Shown one piece after another: positions 52,926 through 61,005 of a stretch of DNA of 64,000 nucleotides. The stretch spans positions 248,001-312,000 of the forward strand of contig JAMZNZ010000006.1 of assembly GCA_024178355.1 (NCBI GenBank). Reading direction: 5' to 3'. Position 1 is the stretch's first letter, and the number at the start of each line of letters is the position of its first letter. A model generated the notes under the pieces. The model was not told the DNA's origin. It searched no databases and worked only from the letters and a program-made list of their open reading frames with translations. The position numbers were made by a program, and so were the translations under genes. The stretch is from Maricaulaceae bacterium EIL42A08 (lineage in GTDB: Bacteria; Pseudomonadota; Alphaproteobacteria; Caulobacterales; Maricaulaceae).

Positions 52926-53288
52926 ATGGACAGCTTGAATCTTGAGCAGCTGCGCGAGCGGGCCGGTGAGGTGTCAGGGCTTCTAAAGCTTCTGTCCCAT
53001 CCAAACCGCCTGCTTGTGGCGTGTGAAATGATGGAAGGCGAGCGCTCGGTATCGCAGATCGAAGCCTCCACCGGTGTGAAGCAGCCAAACCTCTCGCGCG
53101 ACCTGGCTCGCATGCGTGATGCCGGTCTCGTGACCACGCGTCGTGAGGCCAAGCAGGTTTTCTATCGGCTTGCCGATCACCGGATCGAGGCGCTGATGCG
53201 TGCCATGTGTGCCGCCTTCGCCTCGGATCTCAAACCCCAACTAAATTCATCGCCGTCACCGGCGAACGACCAAGGAGTAACCCAATGA
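52926..53288 (+). CDS. BigR-like ArsR-family sulfur-responsive repressor
   Basis: A 120-residue winged-helix repressor. Cys33 (VACEMM) and Cys95 (RAMCAAF) sit where BigR/SqrR proteins carry the pair that forms a disulfide or polysulfide bridge on exposure to reactive sulfur. The recognition helix is at about 52-66 (KQPNLSRDLARMRDAG). GAGGAGG precedes the ATG at 52926. It overlaps the MBL hydrolase gene by 4 bases. Likely controls this operon and the divergent YeeE/YedE pair. Confidence 0.88.
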   Translation: MDSLNLEQLRERAGEVSGLLKLLSHPNRLLVACEMMEGERSVSQIEASTGVKQPNLSRDLARMRDAGLVTTRREAKQVFYRLADHRIEALMRAMCAAFASDLKPQLNSSPSPANDQGVTQ

Positions 53289-54154
53289 CCCGGAAACCAG
53301 ACGTAGAAGCCTTTTTTGACGAGGCGACCTTCACGGTAAGCTATGTGGTCTCTGACCCGTCCACGAAGAAGGCGGCCATTATCGACTCGGTGCTCGACTA
53401 TGATCCCAAGTCCGGGCGCACCCGAAAGGACAGCGCGGATGCCGTGATCGCCTTTGTGCGCGAGCAGGGCCTTGATGTGGACTGGATTCTAGAGACCCAC
53501 GTTCACGCCGACCACCTCTCGGCAGCCCCCTATATCAAAGAGCAGCTGGGCGGTGAGCTGGCCATCGGAGCCAATATCACCACCGTGCAGGATGTCTTCG
53601 GCAAGGTCTTCAACGCCGGAACCGAGTTCCAGCGCGACGGCTCTCAGTTTGATCATCTGTTCAAGGATGGCGAGCAATTCGCAATTGGCTCGATTGAGGC
53701 CAAAGCCATTCACACGCCGGGTCACACTCCGGCCTGCATGACCTTCGTAATCGGCGATGCCGGCTTTGTTGGCGATACGCTCTTTATGCCAGACTATGGC
53801 ACGGCGCGCTGCGACTTCCCGGGCGGCGATGCTCGCACGCTTTATCGGTCGATCCAGAAGATATTTGCCCTGCCAGATGAAACCCGCCTGTTCATGTGCC
53901 ACGACTACAAGGCTCCGGGACGGGACGATTATGCCTGGGAAACCACGGTGGGTGAGCAGAAGGCAAAGAATATCCACGTTGGTGCCGGCAAGACCGAGGA
54001 AGACTTCGTCAAGATGCGCACCGAGCGCGACGCTACACTGGCGATGCCGGTCCTGATCCTGCCGTCGGTACAGATCAATATGCGTGCTGGCGAGCTTCCA
54101 CCCGCTGAGGACAATGGCACGCGCTACATGAAGATCCCGATCGACACGTTATAG
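53285..54154 (+). CDS. MBL-fold hydrolase, probable persulfide dioxygenase (ETHE1/BLH-type)
   Basis: A 289-residue metallo-beta-lactamase fold. THVHADH at 71-77 provides metal ligands, with further His in HTPGHTPACM and FMCHDYKAPGRDDYAWETTVGEQK, the last typical of the ETHE1/BLH subgroup. It should oxidise glutathione persulfide to sulfite. In many BigR operons this domain is fused behind a DUF442 domain; here it stands alone and the DUF442 domain is on the next gene. Start overlaps bigR by 4 bases. Confidence 0.87.
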   Translation: MTRKPDVEAFFDEATFTVSYVVSDPSTKKAAIIDSVLDYDPKSGRTRKDSADAVIAFVREQGLDVDWILETHVHADHLSAAPYIKEQLGGELAIGANITTVQDVFGKVFNAGTEFQRDGSQFDHLFKDGEQFAIGSIEAKAIHTPGHTPACMTFVIGDAGFVGDTLFMPDYGTARCDFPGGDARTLYRSIQKIFALPDETRLFMCHDYKAPGRDDYAWETTVGEQKAKNIHVGAGKTEEDFVKMRTERDATLAMPVLILPSVQINMRAGELPPAEDNGTRYMKIPIDTL

Positions 54155-54173
54155 GCCCGAATAGTCCATTTGA

Positions 54174-54198
54174 GGCGGCCCGAACGGCCAGGGCCGCC
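54174..54198 (+). other. intercistronic hairpin
   Basis: GGCGGCCC and GGGCCGCC form a perfect 8-bp GC stem with a 9-base loop between the MBL and DUF442-SQR genes. No T-run follows, so message processing or stabilisation is likelier than full termination. Confidence 0.45.
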
Positions 54199-54237
54199 CA
54201 CCAAATTTGAAAGCCGTTTCGCCGGGGAGCCCTTGCC

Positions 54238-55986
54238 ATGGATATCAAACGAATTTCGCCCTTTTTTTCTGTAAGTCCGCAACTGACGGTCCAGGATGTT
54301 GGTATTGCCGCCACCAAGGGCTTCAAAACGATCATAAACAACCGGCCTGATGGTGAGAGTGATGATCAGCCGACCAGTGCTGACATCGAACGTGCTGCGA
54401 GGGCGCAAGGTCTAGATTACCGACACATCCCAGTCATTGGGGGCAAGATTTCCGACCCCGACATCGCAGCTTTTTCCTCTGCGAAAGCCGAAGTCATTGG
54501 GCCTGTGCTCGCTTTTTGCCGCTCTGGCCAGCGGTCCATTTCCCTTTGGTCGCTATCTGAGGCCGACCATATGGATGCCGGTGCTTTGGTCTTGGCTGCC
54601 GAGGAGATTGGCTACGATATATCCAGCCTTAAAAGCCGGTTCGCAGCCAGAATGTCGGCGCAAGTCGCCACAGTGTCTGATAGTGGGCCTGCACATGCGC
54701 GAAGCTTTGATGTCGTGATTGTCGGAGGTGGTGCGGGCGGTATTTCAGCGGCGGCAAGCCTTCTAAATCGTCGGCCGGATTTGAGCATTGCAATCATTGA
54801 GCCTCGCGACGAACATTACTACCAGCCTGGCTGGACGCTTGTTGGGGGTGGTGTTTTTGATCGCAAACAGACCCGGAGGCCAATGGCTGATTTGATGCCG
54901 GAAGACGCTTACTGGATCCGGGCTGCCGTTGCGAGGTTTGAACCGGAAACCCGTACTGTAGTTTTAGAGGATGGGTCGCGCCTGTCGTACTCCGTTCTGG
55001 TTGCCGCACCGGGAATCAAGCTCGATCTTGATCAGATCGAGGGGCTGCGAGGCTCTCTTGGCCGAAAGGGTGTGACTTCCAACTATCTGTTCGACCTTGC
55101 GCCGTATACGTGGGATCTGGTGCAAGCGACCAAAAGCGGAACAGCACTTTTCACCCAGCCGCCCATGCCCATTAAATGCGCAGGGGCACCCCAAAAGGCG
55201 ATGTATCTGTCCTGTGATGCGTGGAAACGAGCTGGGGTCCTGAACGATATTGATGTCAGCTTCCACAATGCCGGTCCGGCACTATTTGGCGTTGCCGCCT
55301 ATGTCCCTGCCCTGATGGACTATGTGAAGGCCTATGGAATTGCCCTGCAATTTGGCTCGCGGCTAACGGCGGTGGATGCCGATACCCAGACCGCTGTCTT
55401 CACTGAAGTGGATGATGCTGGAGAGGCTCGTCAGGTCGAAAAGACGTTCGACATGCTTCATGTCTGCCCTCCTCAAACGGCACCGGATTTCGTTCGCTCA
55501 AGCCCGCTGGCCAACGACTCTGGCTGGATTGATGTGTCACCTGAGACGCTACAACATACGCGATACGGCAATGTATTTGCTTTGGGAGATGCAAGCTCTA
55601 CGCCCAATGCCAAAACCGCTGCGGCCGTCCGAGCGCAGGCTCCCGTTGTAGCGGAGAATGTCGTTTCGGTTCTGGAGGGCCGAGCTCCTCGCGCGATTTA
55701 TAACGGCTACGGTTCATGTCCGCTAACAGTGGAGCGTGGCAAAATAGTCCTTGCCGAATTTGGATATGGCGGCAAGCTGCTACCCACCTTCCCGAAATGG
55801 ATTGTGGATGGTCGAAAGCCAACGCGACTAGCCTGGTTCCTTAAAGAAAAGATGCTGCCGGGGATTTATTTTGACGCAATGCTCGCAGGCAAGGAGTGGA
55901 TGATGAAAATTGACCGCCTTGACCATGACCCGGTTTTGCATGATGCGCTGGACGCCCTTCCTGAAAAACCATCCAAATCGGCTTAA
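54238..55986 (+). CDS. DUF442 sulfurtransferase-like domain fused to sulfide:quinone oxidoreductase
   Basis: A 582-residue fusion. Residues 1-140 are a TIGR01244/DUF442 domain with a phosphatase-like Cys loop FCRSGQRS (Cys94). Residues about 155-575 are an FAD-dependent sulfide:quinone reductase of the type II (SQOR-like) group: VIVGGGAGG (161-168), PIKCAGAPQKAMYL with the first redox Cys, and FALGDASSTPNAKTAAA binding FAD. The GD-Cys found in human SQOR at that last site is Ala here, while a Cys appears in HVCPPQ. The fusion would oxidise sulfide at the membrane and perhaps pass sulfane sulfur to its own Cys94. Base composition is somewhat lower in GC than its neighbours. Confidence 0.85.
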   Translation: MDIKRISPFFSVSPQLTVQDVGIAATKGFKTIINNRPDGESDDQPTSADIERAARAQGLDYRHIPVIGGKISDPDIAAFSSAKAEVIGPVLAFCRSGQRSISLWSLSEADHMDAGALVLAAEEIGYDISSLKSRFAARMSAQVATVSDSGPAHARSFDVVIVGGGAGGISAAASLLNRRPDLSIAIIEPRDEHYYQPGWTLVGGGVFDRKQTRRPMADLMPEDAYWIRAAVARFEPETRTVVLEDGSRLSYSVLVAAPGIKLDLDQIEGLRGSLGRKGVTSNYLFDLAPYTWDLVQATKSGTALFTQPPMPIKCAGAPQKAMYLSCDAWKRAGVLNDIDVSFHNAGPALFGVAAYVPALMDYVKAYGIALQFGSRLTAVDADTQTAVFTEVDDAGEARQVEKTFDMLHVCPPQTAPDFVRSSPLANDSGWIDVSPETLQHTRYGNVFALGDASSTPNAKTAAAVRAQAPVVAENVVSVLEGRAPRAIYNGYGSCPLTVERGKIVLAEFGYGGKLLPTFPKWIVDGRKPTRLAWFLKEKMLPGIYFDAMLAGKEWMMKIDRLDHDPVLHDALDALPEKPSKSA

Positions 55987-55991
55987 AGTCA

Positions 55992-57749
55992 GTGAAGCTT
56001 TCCCGCTATTTGCCGATCCTTGAGTGGGGCCGCCAGTATGATGGCGAGACCCTGTCCAATGATCTTCTTGCAGCAGTGATCGTTACGATCATGCTGATCC
56101 CGCAATCGCTGGCATACGCACTCCTGGCCGGGCTTCCGGCCGAGGTGGGGCTCTACGCCTCCATCCTCCCATTGGTCGCCTACGCGATCTTCGGGACCAG
56201 CCGAACGCTTGCCGTCGGGCCGGTTGCGGTGGTGTCCCTGATGACGGCTGCCGCCGTCGGCAATGTGGCTGAAGCTGGCAGCATGGGTTATGTCGCGGCG
56301 GCGGCCAGCCTGGCCTTCCTTTCCGGATTATTTCTGCTTCTGCTGGGCATTTTCAGGCTGGGCTTCCTGGCTAACTTCCTGTCCCACCCGGTGATCTCCG
56401 GCTTCATTACCGCGTCGGGCATCCTGATAGCCGCAAGCCAGGTCAAACATGTGCTGGGCATCTCCACCAATGGTCACAACCTGCTTGAACTGGTTGTCAG
56501 CCTCATCACTCATATCGGTGAAACCCACCTGATCACGTTGGCCATTGGGGCTGCGACCCTGATCTTTCTGTTATGGGTTAGAACCGGGCTAAAGCCTGCG
56601 CTTAAAGCCCTCGGTGTTCCGGCGCGGCTGGCCGACGTAACCACAAAGGCCGGACCCATTCTGGCCGTCGCTGTGTCTATTGGTGTCGTTGTCCTGTTTG
56701 ACCTTGAAGCGGCGGGTGTGGCGGTTGTTGGCGATGTGCCCCAGGGCCTTCCGGCTTTCGCGCTTCCCAACTTGGAGCCCAGCGTGCTCAGCCTGTTGGT
56801 CAATTCGGCCATGCTGATCTCGATCATCGGCTTTGTGGAAAGTGTATCGGTAGGCCAGACGCTCGCTGCCAAGCGCCGCCAGCGCATTGACCCTGACCAG
56901 GAGCTGATTGGCCTTGGCGCGTCGAACATCGCTGCTTCGGTTTCGGGTGGCTATCCGGTCACCGGTGGATTCGCCCGCTCGGTTGTGAACTTCGATGCGG
57001 GGGCCCAGACGCCCGCTGCGGGCGCGTTCACGGCCATTGGAATTGCCATCGCGACCCTGTTTTTAACGCCGCTGCTATATAACCTGCCAGTGGCTGTCCT
57101 TGCGGCAACCATCATCGTGGCGGTGCTCAGCCTTGTAGATTTCGGCGCGCTCATGAGGGCGCGTCGCTATGCCCTTTCTGACTTTGCCGCCATGCTGACC
57201 ACCATCGTGATTACGCTGGTCATGGGCGTGGAGACCGGGGTTATGGCCGGTGTTGTGCTGTCGCTCGGGATCTTCCTATATCAAACCAGCAAGCCGCATT
57301 CGGCTGTTGTGGGGCTGGTGGCCGGAACCGAGCATTTCCGCAATATCGACCGCCACGATGTCCTGACCTCACCGCATGTGCTGACATTGCGGGTTGATCG
57401 AAGCCTCTTCTTCGGGAACTCGCGTTTTCTTGAGGATCGTGTCTATGCGCTCGTGGCAGACCACCCGCAGATCAAGCACTTCATCTTGATGTGCCCGGCG
57501 GTCAACACAATCGACCTGTCCGCGCTGGAGAGTCTGGAGGCGATCAATCAGCGCCTGTCTGATTCGGGGGTGACATTACACCTGTCGGAAGTGAAGGGAC
57601 CCGTTATGGACCGCCTTCAGAGGACGCACTTCCTCGACGCGCTCACCGGCCAGATCTTTTTAAGCCAGTATGCGGCCATCTCTGCGCTCGCGCCGGAAAT
57701 TCTCCCCCGTCCGGGCGGTGATCAGGGGCGCTTTGACGGTCAGGGCTAG
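55992..57749 (+). CDS. SulP-family anion (sulfate) transporter
   Basis: A 585-residue membrane transporter. Ten or more helices lie between about 20 and 430, and the SulP signature includes MLIPQSLAYALLAGLPAEVGLYAS near the start. A C-terminal STAS domain is at about 445-565 (DVLTSPHVLTLRVDRSLFF and NTIDLSALESLEAI). GTG start, with a weak ribosome site, 5 bases after the SQR fusion, so it is co-transcribed with the sulfur operon. Export or uptake of sulfate/sulfite or bicarbonate are all possible for SulP proteins; context favours sulfite or sulfate. Confidence 0.92.
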   Translation: MKLSRYLPILEWGRQYDGETLSNDLLAAVIVTIMLIPQSLAYALLAGLPAEVGLYASILPLVAYAIFGTSRTLAVGPVAVVSLMTAAAVGNVAEAGSMGYVAAAASLAFLSGLFLLLLGIFRLGFLANFLSHPVISGFITASGILIAASQVKHVLGISTNGHNLLELVVSLITHIGETHLITLAIGAATLIFLLWVRTGLKPALKALGVPARLADVTTKAGPILAVAVSIGVVVLFDLEAAGVAVVGDVPQGLPAFALPNLEPSVLSLLVNSAMLISIIGFVESVSVGQTLAAKRRQRIDPDQELIGLGASNIAASVSGGYPVTGGFARSVVNFDAGAQTPAAGAFTAIGIAIATLFLTPLLYNLPVAVLAATIIVAVLSLVDFGALMRARRYALSDFAAMLTTIVITLVMGVETGVMAGVVLSLGIFLYQTSKPHSAVVGLVAGTEHFRNIDRHDVLTSPHVLTLRVDRSLFFGNSRFLEDRVYALVADHPQIKHFILMCPAVNTIDLSALESLEAINQRLSDSGVTLHLSEVKGPVMDRLQRTHFLDALTGQIFLSQYAAISALAPEILPRPGGDQGRFDGQG

Positions 57750-58058
57750 CGCTGATCGTCCCCCAGATGGTCGCGTCATTGAAATTTCACAAATGAAAAA
57801 CTCCAGCTGTGGCCATAGGGACACTAGTGCATTTTCTTGTTGCTTGAGGCCGCTCTGTCCTCATCAAACATTGCTAACGGATCTGAGATTTAATCCGTTG
57901 TCTGACAAAAACTGGATTAGTCATCAATCTGTCGTCAATTTGAAGTCTCCCCGTAACAAAGCTGGGGTCTTTTCGCATCCCAGCGATTGCCCGCTGGAAG
58001 CCCCGGCGCGGTGATGTTTTTTGCTTTGTAGCTAACCAACCTCGCGGGGGGTCTTTTA
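57750..58058 (+). other. intergenic region before the large lipoprotein gene
   Basis: About 310 bases, A/T-richer than the genes around it. It holds an inverted repeat AACGGAT/ATCCGTT (57876-57899), a Pho-box-like site (57918-57935), a leader hairpin GCTGGG/CCCAGC (57961-57984), and a G-rich ribosome site. No separate gene was found. Confidence 0.6.
57918..57935 (+). promoter_or_regulatory. Pho-box-like site
   Basis: TAGTCAT-CAAT-CTGTCGT-CAAT matches the PhoB pattern CTGTCAT-N4-CTGTCAT in 5 of 7 and 6 of 7 positions with the right 11-base period. A loose -10 (TAACAA) follows about 14 bases later. Induction of the lipoprotein by phosphate starvation is inferred, consistent with what is known of the Caulobacter ElpS gene. 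Confidence 0.5.
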
Positions 58059-60932
58059 ATGTCGACCAATCTGTCCAAGCTCAAGCTGCTGCTCGCCGGT
58101 GCATCCTGCGCCGTCATTGCTGCGTGCTCCAACGCATCCATTTCTTCGCCGGGTGAAGAAAACCAGGTTCCCCCGCCCCCGCCTGGTGGCGGTGGTGGCG
58201 GCACTCAGACGCTCTCGCTTCTGCCGGCTGGCGGTTGCCCGTCTGGTACGGCTTCGACCACCAACACCTATAATGTCGGTGGCAGCTCTGTTGACGTCAC
58301 GGCCTGCCGCCTGACCGGTAACGTGCTCAGCGACACCTCGCTGACCTCTGACGGTGTGTACTTCCTCGATGGTCCGGTCTTTGTGGGCCAGGACGGTGGC
58401 GCAGCTCCGGGCGGTGCGGCTGGTCCGACCCTGACGATCCCGGCTGGCGCAACCATCGTTGGCGCGACCGGCGGTGACTATATCGTGGTGTCACGCGGCT
58501 CACGCATTGAAGCCGTGGGTACCGCAACCAACCCGATCACCTTTACCTCTGCAGCTGACGAGCTCGCTTCGCGCATCGGCACGCCGCGCGCCGGCAACAC
58601 GACTGACCGTGGTGAGTGGGGTGGCCTGGTGCTGAATGGCCGCGCCCAGATCAACGCTTGTATCGACGGCGCAGCAGTGGGCGGCACCGAAGACTGCCAG
58701 AAGTCTGGCGAGGGCTCTTCGGGCCTCTTCGGTGGTGCAACCCAGACCGACAGCTCTGGCTCGCTTCAGTATGTACAGGTCAAGTTTGCGGGCTTCCGCG
58801 TGAACGCTGACGACGAACTGAACGGCATTGCCTTCCAGGCAACCGGTTCGGGCACGACCGTTTCCCACGTTCAGGTCCACAATAACGAAGATGACGGCAT
58901 CGAATTCTTCGGCGGCGCAACCGACGCCAAGTATCTGGTTCTGACCGGTATTGCAGACGACAGCCTCGACTACACCGACGGCTGGGTCGGTCGCGCTCAG
59001 TATGTCGTGGTTCGCCAGGGCGCTGACGATGGCGACCAGGGCTTTGAGTTCGACAACAACGGTGATGAGAACTCCGCTCTGCCGCGTTCTGCTCCGACCA
59101 TCTCCAACTTCACCCTGGCTGGCGTGCGGACCTCTGAGAGCTCCGACACCGGCATGCTGCTTCGCGAAGGTACGGCCGGTACGTTCATGAACGGTATCGT
59201 GTTCGACTTTGAAGGTGACTGCCTGGACGTTGACCAGCAGGAAACCTTTGATCAGGCGACCGCAGGCAACCTGACGGTCTCCTCTACCTTCTTCGATTGT
59301 ACGCCGAACGCCTCCACCGACGATGACGGCTTCTCCGAAGCTGACTTCATTGCTGGCACGGGCTTTGCGGGCAATGTGAACAATGTTGAAGGTGCCAACA
59401 CCATGTCTGGCCTCTTCTCTGGTTCTGCTGAGCAGGCCGTTGTTCCGACCGCACAACCGAATGACGGCTTCTTTGATGCCGCCAACTATATCGGTGCATT
59501 CTCACCGGCTGAGAACGAAGCGTCGAACTGGGCGATTGGCTGGACCTTTGGTCTGTTCCCGGAACCTGAGTGCCCTGCAGGCACCTCGGCAACCGGTGAG
59601 ATCATCAACCAGAAGCGTGTTTGCCGCCTGACCGGCACCGTGACCAGTGATCTGCGCCTGTCCGGCGGTTCGTCGCTGGTTTACGAGCTGGTCGGCCCGG
59701 TCTTCATCGGTGAGGACGTTGGCGCAGAGGGCACCGGCGGTGATGCTGCTGTCCTGACCGTCGACGCTGGCGTAACCATCATCGGTTCTTCGGGTGCTGA
59801 CTACATCGTGGTGTCTCGTGGTTCTGAAATCCGCACTAACGGTACGGCCAACGCGCCGGTTGTCATGACCTCGCGTGCTGACTTTGCTGGTGCCAACCAG
59901 TCCCCGAACGACGATCGCGGTCAGTGGGGCGGCCTGGTGATCAACGGTCGTGCGCCGATCAACGCCTGTATCGATGGTACGGCGACTGGCGGTACGGCTG
60001 ATTGTGAAAAGTCCGGTGAAGGCTCTTCAGGTCTGTTCGGTGGCGCAGTGTCCGACGACAGCTCGGGCTCGCTGTCCTACACCCGCGTTCAGTACGCTGG
60101 CTTCCGCGTGAACGCAGACGACGAGCTGAATGGTATCGCCTTCCAGGCTACCGGTTCTGGTACTGAAGTGAACTATGTGCAGGTCCACAATAACGAAGAC
60201 GACGGCATCGAATTCTTCGGCGGTGCGACCAATGCCAAGTATCTGGTTCTGACCGGCATCGCCGACGACAGCCTCGACTACACTGACGGTTGGGTCGGAA
60301 ATGCTCAGTTCATCATCGTTCAGCACGCCGCTGACGACGGCGACCAGGGCTTTGAGTTCGACAACAATGGTGACGAGAACTCGGCTCTGCCGCGCTCTAA
60401 TCCGAGCATCTCCAATTTCACCCTGATCGGCGTGCGCGGCTCTGAGAGCTCTGACACCGGCATGCTGCTGCGCGAAGGTACTGCCGGTACGTTCGTCAAC
60501 GGCATCGTGGTGGACTTTGAAGGCGATTGCCTCGACGTTGACCAGGCCGAAAGCCACGCGCAGGCCACCGCAGGTAACCTGATCGTCGCTTCGACCTTCT
60601 TCGATTGTACGCCAAACGCCTCGACTGACAGTGACGGCTTCGATGAAGCGGCCTTCATTGCAGGCACGGGCTTCGCTGCGAACACCAACAATCTGGAAGG
60701 CACGACCTCGCTGGCTGGTTTCTCCTTCGTGACGGACTTCTCCGCACTGGGTGATACCTTCACTGCGAACAACGCCACCGGCGTCGTTCCGGCTGCAGCA
60801 GGTCCAGAGGCCGGCATGACCGTCTTTGACGTAACCACTCTGGATCCGTTCTTCACCCCGGTCACCTATGTGGGTGCGGTCGAAGACGCCAACGACACCT
60901 GGTACCAGGGTTGGACCCTCGCCCAGCAGTAA
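58059..60932 (+). CDS. large tandem-repeat lipoprotein (ElpS-like, beta-helix type)
   Basis: A 957-residue lipoprotein with lipobox IAAC (Cys23) and a Pro/Gly linker (about 37-48). Two homologous halves of about 440 residues follow, each starting C-P-(A/S)-G-T and containing RGEWGGLVLNGRAQINACI/RGQWGGLVINGRAPINACI, a Ser/Gly segment ending GLFGG, and HNNEDDGIEFFGGAT. These segments resemble right-handed beta-helix proteins found as surface lipoproteins. Placed directly before a TonB-dependent receptor and a type II secretion gene, it recalls Caulobacter ElpS, a phosphate-starvation lipoprotein exported by the T2SS; the link is from memory and context. No signature of an enzyme was seen. Confidence 0.75.
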   Translation: MSTNLSKLKLLLAGASCAVIAACSNASISSPGEENQVPPPPPGGGGGGTQTLSLLPAGGCPSGTASTTNTYNVGGSSVDVTACRLTGNVLSDTSLTSDGVYFLDGPVFVGQDGGAAPGGAAGPTLTIPAGATIVGATGGDYIVVSRGSRIEAVGTATNPITFTSAADELASRIGTPRAGNTTDRGEWGGLVLNGRAQINACIDGAAVGGTEDCQKSGEGSSGLFGGATQTDSSGSLQYVQVKFAGFRVNADDELNGIAFQATGSGTTVSHVQVHNNEDDGIEFFGGATDAKYLVLTGIADDSLDYTDGWVGRAQYVVVRQGADDGDQGFEFDNNGDENSALPRSAPTISNFTLAGVRTSESSDTGMLLREGTAGTFMNGIVFDFEGDCLDVDQQETFDQATAGNLTVSSTFFDCTPNASTDDDGFSEADFIAGTGFAGNVNNVEGANTMSGLFSGSAEQAVVPTAQPNDGFFDAANYIGAFSPAENEASNWAIGWTFGLFPEPECPAGTSATGEIINQKRVCRLTGTVTSDLRLSGGSSLVYELVGPVFIGEDVGAEGTGGDAAVLTVDAGVTIIGSSGADYIVVSRGSEIRTNGTANAPVVMTSRADFAGANQSPNDDRGQWGGLVINGRAPINACIDGTATGGTADCEKSGEGSSGLFGGAVSDDSSGSLSYTRVQYAGFRVNADDELNGIAFQATGSGTEVNYVQVHNNEDDGIEFFGGATNAKYLVLTGIADDSLDYTDGWVGNAQFIIVQHAADDGDQGFEFDNNGDENSALPRSNPSISNFTLIGVRGSESSDTGMLLREGTAGTFVNGIVVDFEGDCLDVDQAESHAQATAGNLIVASTFFDCTPNASTDSDGFDEAAFIAGTGFAANTNNLEGTTSLAGFSFVTDFSALGDTFTANNATGVVPAAAGPEAGMTVFDVTTLDPFFTPVTYVGAVEDANDTWYQGWTLAQQ
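58233..60932 (+). repeat. in-frame tandem duplication inside the lipoprotein gene
   Basis: The two halves of the gene are alike at DNA level. Around 58872 and 60180 the same run (CAGGTCCACAATAACGAAG...) recurs with an offset of exactly 1308 bases, or 436 codons, and the following 110 bases differ at only a few, mostly third-codon, positions. The ends of the copies (about 58233-59560 and 59563-60932) are less alike. Confidence 0.85.
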
Positions 60933-60940
60933 GGGCCGGC

Positions 60941-60965
60941 GGGGCTTGAGATGATCTCGAGCCCC
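60941..60965 (+). other. strong intercistronic hairpin
   Basis: GGGGCTTGAGA and TCTCGAGCCCC form an 11-bp stem with one G-U pair and a 3-base loop between the lipoprotein and TonB-receptor genes. No T-run follows. It probably protects the upstream message, allowing more lipoprotein than receptor. Confidence 0.6.
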
Positions 60966-61005
60966 ACTGCCTCCCTCCAGCGATGCACATGAATTGGGGA
61001 AGATA

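Noticed and set aside
57670-58014. 114-codon open frame across the end of sulP and the intergenic region
   Set aside because: Starts inside sulP in another frame, Arg/Ser-rich, and overlaps the Pho-box promoter region; no ribosome site.
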